Shown: positions 9,418 to 18,621, counted from the first letter of the stretch. The stretch: DNA of 60,508 nt from an uncultured Alphaproteobacteria bacterium (GCA_902525035.1 CABZFN010000005.1:17501-78008), one strand, 5' to 3'. Numbers and translations: made by a program. Notes: generated from the letters alone by a model not told the origin.

Positions 9418-9936
9418 TTATATCAATTTTTTTAATTTAGCTAAATAATATAAACCAATACATGGCTGGTGTAAAATTTTTTGATTAATAAAAAGATTTT
9501 CTATTTCATCAGATGTTTTAAAAAAAACCTTAAGACCTTTTTCCTTGTATCCTTCTATTCCTATTTCATTAGATATTGCAAAAAAAAGATGTAATTTATT
9601 TGATAACCTACCGACATCTGGATACAATTGAGATATTTTAATAATTTTATTTATAGTGCATCCAGTTTCTTCAAGGATTTCTCTTTTGGCGCATTGTAAA
9701 GGAGTTTCATTTTTTTCAAGTAAACCACCTGGAAATTCTAATGAATATTTTTCAATAGCATGTCTAAATTGTTTTACTAAAGCAATTTTATTATTTTTAG
9801 TCTTCAAAAGAATATTAACGTAATCTCTTTGATCTATTGAATAAAGATTTTTCATATCAAGATATTTATTTTTATAATTTTTAGAAACAACTTTAATCCA
9901 CTTATTAGAGTAAACTTTTTTATAGCCTTTGATCAT
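9418..9936 (-). CDS. NUDIX hydrolase
   Basis: This 172-residue protein has a complete Nudix box at residues 71-93: G, then E at 77, RE at 85-86, EE at 89-90 and G at 92. It resembles the ADP-ribose/ADP-sugar pyrophosphatase branch, including the upstream LVKQFRHA segment. It starts with an ATGA overlap with the glycosyltransferase gene. In a sugar-nucleotide cluster it may hydrolyse an NDP-sugar intermediate, releasing a sugar phosphate for the NeuB step; that role is inferred from position only. Confidence 0.88.
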   Translation of the reverse strand: MIKGYKKVYSNKWIKVVSKNYKNKYLDMKNLYSIDQRDYVNILLKTKNNKIALVKQFRHAIEKYSLEFPGGLLEKNETPLQCAKREILEETGCTINKIIKISQLYPDVGRLSNKLHLFFAISNEIGIEGYKEKGLKVFFKTSDEIENLFINQKILHQPCIGLYYLAKLKKLI

Positions 9937-10769
9937 TTTTGTGTTAAAACGAAATATCTTATAAGACCAAATAATCTTGTAATTCCTTGAAAAAAACTAA
10001 ATGGAATTGCCAAAAACTTAAATCTTACTAATGATTTTAAAGGGTAAGCAATAAGGTAATTAATTATCAAATTATTCAAAATACTAAATATCTTATATGG
10101 ATATTTTCTAATAAATTCACCATCACCTCTACCGTACCATATGTATTTTCTATAATAATCAAAAAAACTATTAATGTGATATTGTTTGATAATTGTATTG
10201 CCTACTCCATATTTATATTTTCCTAATTTGCTTAATCTATAAATAAAATCTGTATCATCCATTTTAGCAGTGATTTTTTCATCAAATTTTATTTCTTCAA
10301 AAATTTTCTTATTATAAATTGCAGGTGCAGTTCCTATCATTTTTTTAGGTCCTGAATTATTATGTGTAATATCATATAATTGCTTTTCAGCCTTACCTAA
10401 CAATGTACTTTGATCGTAAGGTTCTAATTTGCTTTGTATTATATCAAAATTAAATTTAATTAAATCTTCTAACAAATTTGTAATACTATTACTTTCTAAG
10501 TAATGATCAGCATCAATCATTGCTACATATTTACTATTACAAGCATCAATACCTATTTGCCTATCTTTTGTTAGACTATTCGAAAAAGATTTAATTATTT
10601 TACAATCAAATTTTGATGCTATATTATATGTTTTATCTGTTGAATTACCGTCTACTATTATTAATTGTGAAACATTATTTTTTAAAATTCCTTTTATAGA
10701 TTCTGCAATTCTTATTTCTTCATTTTTTGCACAAAGTACAACTGATATTTCTTCATTTTGATTTTTCAT
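9933..10769 (-). CDS. Family 2 glycosyltransferase
   Basis: This 278-residue GT-A glycosyltransferase has ISVVLCAKNEE (8-18), IIVDGNSTDKT (37-47) and the metal-binding MIDADHY (84-90). The C-terminal 40 residues are hydrophobic with aromatic residues and probably associate with the membrane. It overlaps the upstream epimerase by 17 bases and the downstream NUDIX gene by 4. It probably adds one residue of the surface glycan on the cytoplasmic face. Donor and acceptor are unknown. Confidence 0.87.
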   Translation of the reverse strand: MKNQNEEISVVLCAKNEEIRIAESIKGILKNNVSQLIIVDGNSTDKTYNIASKFDCKIIKSFSNSLTKDRQIGIDACNSKYVAMIDADHYLESNSITNLLEDLIKFNFDIIQSKLEPYDQSTLLGKAEKQLYDITHNNSGPKKMIGTAPAIYNKKIFEEIKFDEKITAKMDDTDFIYRLSKLGKYKYGVGNTIIKQYHINSFFDYYRKYIWYGRGDGEFIRKYPYKIFSILNNLIINYLIAYPLKSLVRFKFLAIPFSFFQGITRLFGLIRYFVLTQK

Positions 10770-11721
10770 AAAAATTCCAATACCATTTTGCTGTTAGTTG
10801 TATTGATTTTGAAACAGAATTTCTACTATTAAAATTTATTTTTTTTAATTTATTTACATTTGGAGATCTTCTTTTAGGACTTCCTAGTACTGGATCAGTT
10901 TTTGTAAATTTAATATTAATTTTCAAAGTATTTGATATTATTTTTAATAATTCTTTAATTTTTATTTCCTTATCATTACCAATATTAACAATTTCATTTT
11001 TTAGCTTACTAAATGATAATTTACTTAGTGCTCTTACAAAATCATCAATATACATAAATGAGCGTGTTTCATTACCACTTCCTTGAATTTCAATTATGAA
11101 TTTATTTAAATTATTATTTTTTTGTTTTTGTAGACTTAACTTTTGAATAATATTAGGAATTACATGCTCAAATCCCATTTCTGGTCCTATAATATTATGT
11201 GGTCTAAAAATTAAAAAATCAGTATTGGTATTCCTAAAAGAATTTACAACAAGACCTTCACCAACAATTTTGCTAAGCGAATAAGAGAATCTAGGATTAA
11301 AAATGTTAGGAATTTTTAATTCGACATATTCATCTGTAGGTATTATTTTAGGATTATGATAAACTTCTGAAGAGGAAGCAAAAATAAATTTTTTTACCTG
11401 AAATTCTTTAGATATTTGTATAAGATTATGAGTTCCAATCAATCCTATATTTAAAACTTTTTCTGGAAAATTATAAAAATTTGAAGTTCCATTTAAAGCA
11501 GCTAAATGGAAAACTATATCAAATTTTTCAAAATGTTTTCTAATTAAATTAATATTTGTTACATCAACATTAATTAATTTTACATTTTTTAAACCGCGAA
11601 TTCTTTTTAAATTTCCTCTAGTATTGTTATCAAATGCAATAATATCAAAATTTTTTTTTGAAAAAAACTTTACTAAATTTGAACCAATAAATCCCCCGGC
11701 TCCAGTTATTAGAATTTTCAT
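10753..11721 (-). CDS. NAD-dependent sugar-nucleotide epimerase/dehydratase (extended SDR)
   Basis: This 322-residue extended short-chain dehydrogenase has the nucleotide motif GAGGFIG (7-13). The catalytic parts are SSSEVY (116-121) and the Y147-x3-K151 pair in YSLSK. HLAALNGTS follows the fourth strand. It fits the UDP-glucose 4-epimerase/dTDP-glucose 4,6-dehydratase/UDP-xylose group. It begins immediately after the stop of the nucleotide-sugar dehydrogenase gene, a pairing common for making decarboxylated or epimerised uronic acid sugars. Confidence 0.88.
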   Translation of the reverse strand: MKILITGAGGFIGSNLVKFFSKKNFDIIAFDNNTRGNLKRIRGLKNVKLINVDVTNINLIRKHFEKFDIVFHLAALNGTSNFYNFPEKVLNIGLIGTHNLIQISKEFQVKKFIFASSSEVYHNPKIIPTDEYVELKIPNIFNPRFSYSLSKIVGEGLVVNSFRNTNTDFLIFRPHNIIGPEMGFEHVIPNIIQKLSLQKQKNNNLNKFIIEIQGSGNETRSFMYIDDFVRALSKLSFSKLKNEIVNIGNDKEIKIKELLKIISNTLKINIKFTKTDPVLGSPKRRSPNVNKLKKINFNSRNSVSKSIQLTAKWYWNFYEKSK

Positions 11722-12966
11722 TTATTTTTTTACAAATATAAATTTATCTTTATTTAAGGTATTCCATAAATCTACAATAATTGTATTTTTTTTTATATTA
11801 TTATAAAAATTTTTTTTGCTAAAAACAGAATGGTTAATTGCCATAATAATAACATTTGAGTATTCCATAATCTTTGTTGAATTAAGGTTTTGATAACCTA
11901 ATATTAATTTTGAATTTATATTTGGCTCATATAACTTAATTCCTTTTGGAACTTCTCTTTCTAAATAACGTATTAATTTTGGCACTAAACTATCTCTTAA
12001 ATCATCTGAGTCTTTTTTAAAAGTTGCTCCTAAAATTCCTATTTTCATATTTTTAAATTCTTTAAAATTTTTTAATGTATTAACTATATGAAGAGGCATA
12101 TACTCATTAATTTTCCAAGCTGATAACATAAGATCAGGGGAATGATTTAATTCATTGATAAAACCAAAATCTTTTCTTAGGCAAGTGCCTGAAGTTAATC
12201 CTGGTTTTGATATTTTCCCTCTTGGATATTTAAAATTTGCAATCTCAATGATCTCATGAATATTTTGATCAAAATTATTTGCATAAAGTGAAAATAAATT
12301 TGCAGTAGCAAATTCTATATATCTAGATGTGTTTTGAAATAATTTTACTAATTCAGAAGATAAAGTTGTAGTACTAAATAATTTTACTTTAAAATTTTTA
12401 AAAAAATCTATTGCCATTTTTTTTGATAACTTATCATCTGCACCAATAATTTGCGGTAACCTTTTTAGTTCATATAAGGCTCTATTTTCAGCTAGTCTCT
12501 CAGGACAAAAACTCAAGCCTATATCTTTCCCAACAATTAAATTAGAAAATTTTTCAATTAATTTTTTTACATATATCGTAGTTCTTGGTGCTAAGGTTGA
12601 TCTTAAAATAATATTCTGATTTTTTTTTAGATATGGAATTAAATTTGTTATCGTATTTTTTATAGCTGAAAGATCAGTCTCTATATTTTGTAAAAGCGGA
12701 GAACCCACAGTAATAATAATATTTTTACAATTTGATATATTTTTATAATCTGAAGTAAAATTAATTTTAGAATTTTTAATTAGTTTATCACAACCATTTT
12801 CAACAAATGGCATGTTTTTATTTTTTAATTTATTTATTAATTCAATATTTTTGTCCAATCCTAAAGTTTTAAAATTTAATTTTTCTAAATAAAGAGAGAG
12901 TGGTAATCCAACTCTACCTAGACCAATAACAATAACATCGTATCTAAACCTCATTGATCTTTGCAT
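11722..12966 (-). CDS. UDP-sugar 6-dehydrogenase (WbpA/WecC/TuaD family)
   Basis: This 414-residue nucleotide-sugar dehydrogenase oxidises C6 of a UDP-hexose or UDP-N-acetylhexosamine to a carboxylate in two NAD-dependent steps. It has the Rossmann motif GLGRVGLP (15-22), CPERLAENRA (154-163, typical of the WbpA/WecC branch) and the catalytic cysteine C262 in SGTCLRKDFG. The C-terminal UDP-binding domain begins with the GILGATFKKDSDD signature. The ATG at 12966 overlaps the previous gene by 23 bases; the fifth codon (ATG at 12954) is an equally good start. A uronate sugar in the glycan is implied. Confidence 0.92.
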   Translation of the reverse strand: MQRSMRFRYDVIVIGLGRVGLPLSLYLEKLNFKTLGLDKNIELINKLKNKNMPFVENGCDKLIKNSKINFTSDYKNISNCKNIIITVGSPLLQNIETDLSAIKNTITNLIPYLKKNQNIILRSTLAPRTTIYVKKLIEKFSNLIVGKDIGLSFCPERLAENRALYELKRLPQIIGADDKLSKKMAIDFFKNFKVKLFSTTTLSSELVKLFQNTSRYIEFATANLFSLYANNFDQNIHEIIEIANFKYPRGKISKPGLTSGTCLRKDFGFINELNHSPDLMLSAWKINEYMPLHIVNTLKNFKEFKNMKIGILGATFKKDSDDLRDSLVPKLIRYLEREVPKGIKLYEPNINSKLILGYQNLNSTKIMEYSNVIIMAINHSVFSKKNFYNNIKKNTIIVDLWNTLNKDKFIFVKK

Positions 12967-13915
12967 CTATAATATCTTTGATCATTTTTTCAAATGAAAT
13001 TTTTGGTCTCCAATTTAATTTCTTTTTAATTTTATTTGAGTTGCCAACTAATACAGCTTTTGTTTTATTGGATTTAATAATATTTTTATTAATTTTGATT
13101 AATTTTTTAACATTTTTAATTTTTAATATATTTGCTACAACTTTTACAAAGTCATAAACAGTTTTTTTATTTCCAGAGCTAATTATGAAATCATCGTTAT
13201 GTTTACTTAAAGCAAGTAAATATATAGCTTCAGTTGTATCTCTTGCATCTAACCAATCTTTATATGAGTTTAAATTTCCAAGTATTAGTTTTTGTTTTTT
13301 TTTATTTTTAATTTGAATGAGATCATTTATTACCTTGATGCTCAAAAAATTTTCTGGTCTTCTGACTGATTCGTGATTATATAGTATTACATTGGAAAAT
13401 TTTAATTTATATTTTTTTCTCATGAAAACAACAAGTTCATGTGATAATTTTTTTGATAATCCATAAGCAGATGAAGTATCTTTTTTTGTATTTTCATTTT
13501 GAGGGAATGTTTTAATGTTATCATAAATTAAGCAGGATGAAGCATTAATAAATTTAATTTTTGGGTTATCTTTTATAAAATTTATTAAATTTAATGTTGA
13601 TATATAATTAAAGTTTAAAGTTGTAAAATCGTTAGTTGATTTATCTTGAGATGATGATTGTACAGCAGCAAGATGGATTATTACATCAGGATTAATTATT
13701 CTTAGATTTTTATAAAGAATAGTTTCATCAGTTAAATTAATTTTTTTTATTTTAATAATTATTTTTTTATTATTTAAAATTTTTCTATTTTTATTTGCGT
13801 TTTTCGAGTTAATTCTATTAGGAATACCAAATACTTCGAAATTATTGTAAAAAAATTTTTCAGCTAAGTATGAACCATCCTGACCATATATTCCAGAAAT
13901 AAGTACTTTTTTCAA
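12944..13915 (-). CDS. GDP-mannose 4,6-dehydratase-like SDR
   Basis: This 323-residue extended SDR starts with GIYGQDGSYLAE (8-19), a nucleotide-binding loop characteristic of GDP-mannose 4,6-dehydratases. It also has HLAAVQSS (81-88), the Y151-x3-K155 pair in YGLSKK, and NHESVRRPENF, close to the substrate loop NHESPRRG of that family. It is shorter and more divergent than a true Gmd (about 370 residues), so it may be a related dehydratase or reductase. It begins directly after the C-methyltransferase stop codon, which points to modification of the same keto sugar. Confidence 0.8.
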   Translation of the reverse strand: MKKVLISGIYGQDGSYLAEKFFYNNFEVFGIPNRINSKNANKNRKILNNKKIIIKIKKINLTDETILYKNLRIINPDVIIHLAAVQSSSQDKSTNDFTTLNFNYISTLNLINFIKDNPKIKFINASSCLIYDNIKTFPQNENTKKDTSSAYGLSKKLSHELVVFMRKKYKLKFSNVILYNHESVRRPENFLSIKVINDLIQIKNKKKQKLILGNLNSYKDWLDARDTTEAIYLLALSKHNDDFIISSGNKKTVYDFVKVVANILKIKNVKKLIKINKNIIKSNKTKAVLVGNSNKIKKKLNWRPKISFEKMIKDIIDAKINEV

Positions 13916-15172
13916 TTATTCTCCTATTACCTTGAGTTCAGGTAGAGGTAAAATAAATTTTGTTCCATTTTTGAGCAATTCTTTTTCTCTTTGTAAAAAT
14001 TCACTTGTAAAATGCCATGGAAGTACAAATAAATAGTCAGGTCTTATTTTTCTCATTTCTTCATCAGAAATTATTTTAATCCATGATCCAGGTGTTAATT
14101 TTCCAAATTTTTGACTTTGTCTTTCACATATAAAATTTATTAAGCTATCATCAATTCCATAATATTGTAGGAGTGTATTACCTTTTGTACTTGCACCATA
14201 ACCTACAACTAATTTATTTTTTTTCTTTAAATCTGAAAGTAAAGTGAGAGTTTTATCTTTGATAACATTTATTCTATTTTTCAAATTAAGAAAAGATTCT
14301 TTAATATTTGGAAATTTATTATTCTCAAAAGCCTCTAGACTTTCCATTCTAAGATTGCCAATATCAAGATTAAAAATAGGAATCTTTTCTAGATTATTTT
14401 TATTTTTAGATGCTACTATTCTTATGCTACCTGCATTTGTATTATTTAGCTCAACATCTAATAATTTAAAATTATTTTTTTCAAGAATATACTTGATACT
14501 TTTATATGTATAATATTCAAGATGTTCATGAATTATATTATCAAATGCATTTTGGATCAACATAAGTGGAGTGTAGCTAAGTTGTAAAACCCAAATTCCA
14601 TCATCTACTAAGGAATCATAAACATCTTTAGCAAATTTTGAAGGATCATCTAAATCGTAGTACATAGCTATAGAAGTAATGACTTTTGCTTTTCGTCCAT
14701 CGACAAGATTATTAAATTTTTCAAAATCAAAATAATCACATAAATATTTATCAGTCTTGCTTTTAATAATATGAGAAAGGTTTTTTGCTGGATCTATTCC
14801 TACTTTTTCTAATTTTACATTTTTAGAATATAAATCAAGCAATGTTCCATCATTGCAACCAATATCTAAAACTATATCTTTATCTTTAAAATCAACCCAG
14901 TTAGAAACTGAATTTACTACGTCTCTTAGTTGACCAGTCATTGTATCATTAGTGCCAGACAGATACCAATATTGTCTGTACATATCGTCTCTGTTAACAG
15001 TATGCTTTAGTTGTAGTAAGTTACTTTGTTTACCAATTACAACGTTCAAAGGAGCTTTTGGAGCTTTATGGTCAATTTTATCATAGAAGTGTGATAAATA
15101 TAATTCACCTAAATCCCATAATTCGGTTATATCGTTTCCATCTATTCTACATTTTGAAATAGTTTTATACAT
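13916..15172 (-). CDS. NDP-hexose C-methyltransferase-family protein with degraded zinc site
   Basis: This 418-residue protein has the three-part layout of NDP-sugar C-methyltransferases. An N-terminal putative zinc domain (1-80) is followed by a class I SAM domain with VLDIGCNDGT (101-110) and by a C-terminal domain with GYGASTKGNTLL (about 325-336). The family methylates C3 or a similar carbon of a 4-keto sugar. Only C8 remains of the usual four zinc cysteines: CRIDG stands where CxxC is expected, and IGKQSN where the second pair is expected. An AAGGAAAGGA Shine-Dalgarno stretch just before the ATG is unusually strong here and follows a 48-base gap. Confidence 0.88.
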   Translation of the reverse strand: MYKTISKCRIDGNDITELWDLGELYLSHFYDKIDHKAPKAPLNVVIGKQSNLLQLKHTVNRDDMYRQYWYLSGTNDTMTGQLRDVVNSVSNWVDFKDKDIVLDIGCNDGTLLDLYSKNVKLEKVGIDPAKNLSHIIKSKTDKYLCDYFDFEKFNNLVDGRKAKVITSIAMYYDLDDPSKFAKDVYDSLVDDGIWVLQLSYTPLMLIQNAFDNIIHEHLEYYTYKSIKYILEKNNFKLLDVELNNTNAGSIRIVASKNKNNLEKIPIFNLDIGNLRMESLEAFENNKFPNIKESFLNLKNRINVIKDKTLTLLSDLKKKNKLVVGYGASTKGNTLLQYYGIDDSLINFICERQSQKFGKLTPGSWIKIISDEEMRKIRPDYLFVLPWHFTSEFLQREKELLKNGTKFILPLPELKVIGE

Positions 15173-15220
15173 TTGTCCTTTCCTTTTTTATAAATAAAAT
15201 AATTAATAATATTTAATCTC

Positions 15221-16537
15221 TTAATTTAATCTTGAAAAACCATCCTGTACAATATTGTGTTTTAAAAGTTTTCTATAATCCATGCCATCTTCTATCTTAA
15301 CAATTTCTTTGAATACTTGAGATAAATTATCTAAATATTTATTTATTAAAACATCTTTGTGCTCTGTTGAAACATAGACAGAAGTATTAGCTAAAATTTT
15401 CCTTTTTAACATTTCTTGAGTAATCAAAGTTTTATAGATTTGATTATTATTTTCAAATTTAAAATTAATTATTGAATCAAGCCCGTATAATTCTAATTTT
15501 AATTTATAAAAATCAGATATTTGCTTTATTCCCTTCTTTATTTTTTTTCCTTGTTTGACAGTAAGTTTCCAACTTTTAATTTTTTTCATCTCTTTTATGG
15601 TTGCTAAAGCAGCTACAGGCCCAATTCTATCTGACCAATATGTGCTACTTATAAAGCTATTTTTTGCCTCAGTCATAATTTCTTTTTTTCCAACTATCGC
15701 ATTTATAGGGTAACCATTACTTAAGGCCTTTCCAAATATTACAATATCAGGTTCAATTTTAAATTTTTTATGAATGCCTCCAAAACTTTGCCTAAACCCA
15801 GTTGTGCATTCATCAAAAATTAAGATTATATTATTTTTAAGTGTATAATTTCTAATTTTTTCAAGAAAATTATTATTAGGATAGATATTTCTAATAACTT
15901 CCATTTTAACTATACCAACATTTTTTTCTTCAACTATTTTTTTAAAGTTTTCAAAATTATTGTATTCAAAAGTGAAGCAAGTATTTTTTAAATTCTTCTG
16001 AACCCCCTTAGTTGTTATACCTTTTAGCAAATGTATATTTAAATTGTTTTTATTATTTAAATTAGAAGCAATATACCAATCATGCCAACCATGATACCCA
16101 CAAACTGCTATGTTTGTTTTATTAGTAGCAGCTCTTGCTATTCTGACTGCAACAGAATTAGCTTCTCCTCCTGTTCTTGTATAATGACACATATCAGCCC
16201 ATTTATGAATATGAGTTAGGGTTTCTGACAATTCAACTTCCTCAAAGCAATTTAGAGTGGACATAGTTCCTTTATCAATAATTTTTTTAACTGCTGAGTC
16301 TACTTTAGAATTTGCATATCCTAAAACATTAGTCCCAATACCCATCATGGAAAAATCTAAATATTCATTTGAATTATAATCCTTAATTTTAATACCTTGA
16401 GCAGATTTAAAATATGTTGGCCATCCATATGGTAAAAATCTATCAGGATGTTTTGAGTAAAACATATTACCTTTAGGAATTCTTTTTTTTGCCCTAAGCC
16501 ACAAATCTAAGTTTATTTTTTTTTCTTTGCTTACCAT
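15221..16537 (-). CDS. Class III aminotransferase (glutamate-1-semialdehyde aminomutase-like)
   Basis: This 438-residue fold-type I PLP enzyme has RTGGEANSVAVRIAR (121-135), the FDECTTGFR segment with the PLP-contact aspartate (241-249), and the Schiff-base lysine K270 in FGKALSNGYP. It resembles HemL-type aminomutases in the core but is found with sugar genes, where such proteins act as sugar-nucleotide or sugar aminotransferases. It overlaps the aldo/keto reductase gene by 7 bases. It is the second aminotransferase of this operon, so two amino groups on one sugar, or two different amino sugars, are implied. Confidence 0.85.
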   Translation of the reverse strand: MVSKEKKINLDLWLRAKKRIPKGNMFYSKHPDRFLPYGWPTYFKSAQGIKIKDYNSNEYLDFSMMGIGTNVLGYANSKVDSAVKKIIDKGTMSTLNCFEEVELSETLTHIHKWADMCHYTRTGGEANSVAVRIARAATNKTNIAVCGYHGWHDWYIASNLNNKNNLNIHLLKGITTKGVQKNLKNTCFTFEYNNFENFKKIVEEKNVGIVKMEVIRNIYPNNNFLEKIRNYTLKNNIILIFDECTTGFRQSFGGIHKKFKIEPDIVIFGKALSNGYPINAIVGKKEIMTEAKNSFISSTYWSDRIGPVAALATIKEMKKIKSWKLTVKQGKKIKKGIKQISDFYKLKLELYGLDSIINFKFENNNQIYKTLITQEMLKRKILANTSVYVSTEHKDVLINKYLDNLSQVFKEIVKIEDGMDYRKLLKHNIVQDGFSRLN

Positions 16538-17388
16538 CTATAGGGTTCTATTAATTGAAGTTTTTCCGAATTAAAATAATCTGGTACCGTTACTTTATTC
16601 ATTGAGTTTTTTATAATTTTCTCTAATTCGTGTTTATTTGAAATCCCAAAAATAATTTTTTTTTTAAAATTTAAAGAATTTATAAAGCCAATACAAGTAG
16701 AATATTTTGAAAGATTATTTTCATTATGCCAAATATTCCATTTCTCAATTAACTTATATGAATGATTGAAATTATTAGGAATTTTATTTAAAGTTTGTAA
16801 AAGCAAACCTTGTAAGAAAACAGATCTAACAACTAAATCACATTTAATTTGTTTTAAATTACTTATATAATTGTCTTTTAAAATCCTCCTATCAAAAACA
16901 TTACAAGGAAATTGAATTATATCAAAATCAAAATTTTTAATAAGAAAAGGGATAACACTTGGAGAGTATATAGAAAATCCAATTTTTTTAATAACACCAG
17001 CTTCTTTTAATCTTTTAATTTCTTCATAAATTTTTATTCCTAATTTTGACATCATTTGAGAAGTATCATGAAAAAAAATATTATCAATTTTATTTATTTT
17101 TAAATTGATGAGTGTTTTATCTATTTGATTAAAAATATTTTTTTTTAAATCTTTTTCTTTTTTATCTATAGTAGATAATTTAGTATATATTTTAAATTTA
17201 TGTGCTCCGTATTCTCCAATGATTTTTTGAGCATTGCCATAATTTGGAGCTGTATCAATTTTATTAATACTATTTTTTAAACAAATATCAAAAATTTCAT
17301 TAGCCATATTTCTGTTTACATAATTATTTTTTTTGATTTTACCGTACCTTGTTCCAAAATTAGCTGTTCCAAGAATAAAGGATTTCAT
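16531..17388 (-). CDS. Aldo/keto reductase
   Basis: This 285-residue TIM-barrel reductase has the complete catalytic tetrad: D45 and Y50 in KIDTAPNYGNA, K70 in IYTKLS, and H107 in IFFHD. It starts with LGTANFGTRYG (6-16), as in the sugar-cluster branch of the family. It would reduce a carbonyl of a sugar intermediate with NADPH. It starts at the base after the dehydratase stop codon and overlaps the aminotransferase, so all three are likely co-translated and act in sequence. Confidence 0.87.
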   Translation of the reverse strand: MKSFILGTANFGTRYGKIKKNNYVNRNMANEIFDICLKNSINKIDTAPNYGNAQKIIGEYGAHKFKIYTKLSTIDKKEKDLKKNIFNQIDKTLINLKINKIDNIFFHDTSQMMSKLGIKIYEEIKRLKEAGVIKKIGFSIYSPSVIPFLIKNFDFDIIQFPCNVFDRRILKDNYISNLKQIKCDLVVRSVFLQGLLLQTLNKIPNNFNHSYKLIEKWNIWHNENNLSKYSTCIGFINSLNFKKKIIFGISNKHELEKIIKNSMNKVTVPDYFNSEKLQLIEPYRW

Positions 17389-18390
17389 TTAATTTTCATT
17401 TAGGATATTTTTAATTTGTTTTGTATCTAAATAGTATGTATTATTCAAAGAATTATACTCGAAATCTTTTTCAACAAATTTTCCTTTTTCTTTTAATTTA
17501 TTTATTTTATAATTAATATTTTTATCAATTACTTTTACTGAAGGTTTTATAATAAAATGATCTTTAAATTCTAAAGTATTTAAATAATCTTCTTTTGGAC
17601 ACATAACTTCATGAATTTTTTCTCCTGGCCTAATACCTATAATTTTATGTTTTTTGGTTTGATCTAGAGCTAAAGCAAGATCAATTATTTTAATAGAAGG
17701 AATCTTTGGTACGAATATTTCGCCTCCGTGCATTCTACTAAAAGATTTAATCACAAAATCAACACCATGCTCAAGAGTAATCCAAAATCTTGTCATTTCC
17801 GCATCAGTGATAGGAAAATATTTAGAATTTTTTTTAATTAATTCTCTGAAATATGGTAAAACTGAACCTCTAGAATTAATTACATTTCCATATCTAACTA
17901 CTGAAAATCTAGTTTTACCAGATCCTACAAAATTATTTGCTGATATAAATAATTTATCTGACATTAATTTAGAAGCACCATATAAATTAATAGGGCTTGC
18001 CGCTTTATCTGTTGAAAGAGCTACTACTTTTTTTACTTTATTTTGAATAGATGCCCTAAATATATTTTCTGCACCAATTACGTTAGTTTTAATAAATTCA
18101 GAAGGATTATATTCTGCAGCTGGGACTTGCTTTAACGCAGCAGCATGAACAAGAAAATCAACTTCGCTTAAAGCAAATTTAAGCCTATCATAATCTCTAA
18201 CATCTCCTAAAAAAAATCTTAACTTATTTCCATATTTTTTAAGATCATTTAACATATTAAATTGTTTTAATTCATCTCGAGAAAATATAATAATTTTTTT
18301 AGGGTTGTATTTAAAAAGTAAAGTTTTAACAAACTTTTGACCGAATGAACCAGTACCGCCAGTTATTAAAATTGATTTATTATTAAACAT
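17389..18390 (-). CDS. pseB: UDP-N-acetylglucosamine 4,6-dehydratase (PseB/CapD-like), first gene of the operon
   Basis: This 333-residue extended SDR has GGTGSFG (11-17), AAALKQVP (84-91), STDKA (126-130, the catalytic Asp-Lys of PseB-type enzymes) and Y137-x3-K141 in YGASK. MTRFWIT and RPGEKIHE follow. The family converts UDP-GlcNAc to a 4-keto-6-deoxy sugar (inverting C5 in PseB), the entry step to pseudaminic and related bacillosamine or legionaminic pathways. It is the most upstream gene of a 17-gene run ending at 2078. A TATAAT box lies at 18403-18408, leaving only a very short leader. Confidence 0.9.
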   Translation of the reverse strand: MFNNKSILITGGTGSFGQKFVKTLLFKYNPKKIIIFSRDELKQFNMLNDLKKYGNKLRFFLGDVRDYDRLKFALSEVDFLVHAAALKQVPAAEYNPSEFIKTNVIGAENIFRASIQNKVKKVVALSTDKAASPINLYGASKLMSDKLFISANNFVGSGKTRFSVVRYGNVINSRGSVLPYFRELIKKNSKYFPITDAEMTRFWITLEHGVDFVIKSFSRMHGGEIFVPKIPSIKIIDLALALDQTKKHKIIGIRPGEKIHEVMCPKEDYLNTLEFKDHFIIKPSVKVIDKNINYKINKLKEKGKFVEKDFEYNSLNNTYYLDTKQIKNILNEN

Positions 18391-18402
18391 AGTTTTTGTT
18401 TT

Positions 18403-18430
18403 ATTATATAAATTAAATCTTATTGTGAAA
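18403..18430 (-). promoter_or_regulatory. Candidate promoter of the surface-glycan operon
   Basis: On the minus strand a perfect TATAAT (18403-18408) is preceded, with a 16-base spacer, by a weak -35 TTTCAC (18425-18430). Transcription would start near 18396, only a few bases before the pseB ATG, so the mRNA would be nearly leaderless. In such AT-rich DNA a chance match is possible. The rest of 18391-18544 shows no other feature besides the tRNA promoter. Confidence 0.3.
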
Positions 18431-18504
18431 TGATTTATTTAAACTTAAATAAAAATATATACTACATAAATAATAGATTAAGTAGTTCAAATTAAAACAT
18501 ATTA

Positions 18505-18532
18505 TTTACAATTTAAATATTTAGCTTATTAC
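18505..18532 (+). promoter_or_regulatory. Candidate promoter of tRNA-Met
   Basis: TTTACA (18505-18510) and TATTAC (18527-18532) with a 16-base spacer lie just upstream of the tRNA on the plus strand. The predicted start near 18539 is about six bases before the mature tRNA 5' end, a typical distance. Confidence 0.45.
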
Positions 18533-18544
18533 ATTCATTTTCAT

Positions 18545-18621
18545 GGCGGAGTAGCTCAGTTGGTCAGAGCGCACGGCTCATATTCGTGATGTCGGGGGTT
18601 CAAATCCCTCCTCCGCTACCA
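18545..18621 (+). tRNA. Elongator tRNA-Met, anticodon CAU
   Basis: This is a 77-nt cloverleaf with encoded CCA. The acceptor stem is GGCGGAG/CTCCGCT with discriminator A, the D arm GCTC...GAGC, the anticodon stem CACGG/TCGTG with loop CTCATAT, and the T arm GGGGG-TTCAAAT-CCCTC (last pair weak). The G1:U72-type first pair and the overall sequence match alphaproteobacterial elongator tRNA-Met rather than tRNA-Ile2. It separates the minus-strand glycan operon from two plus-strand island genes. Confidence 0.95.
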
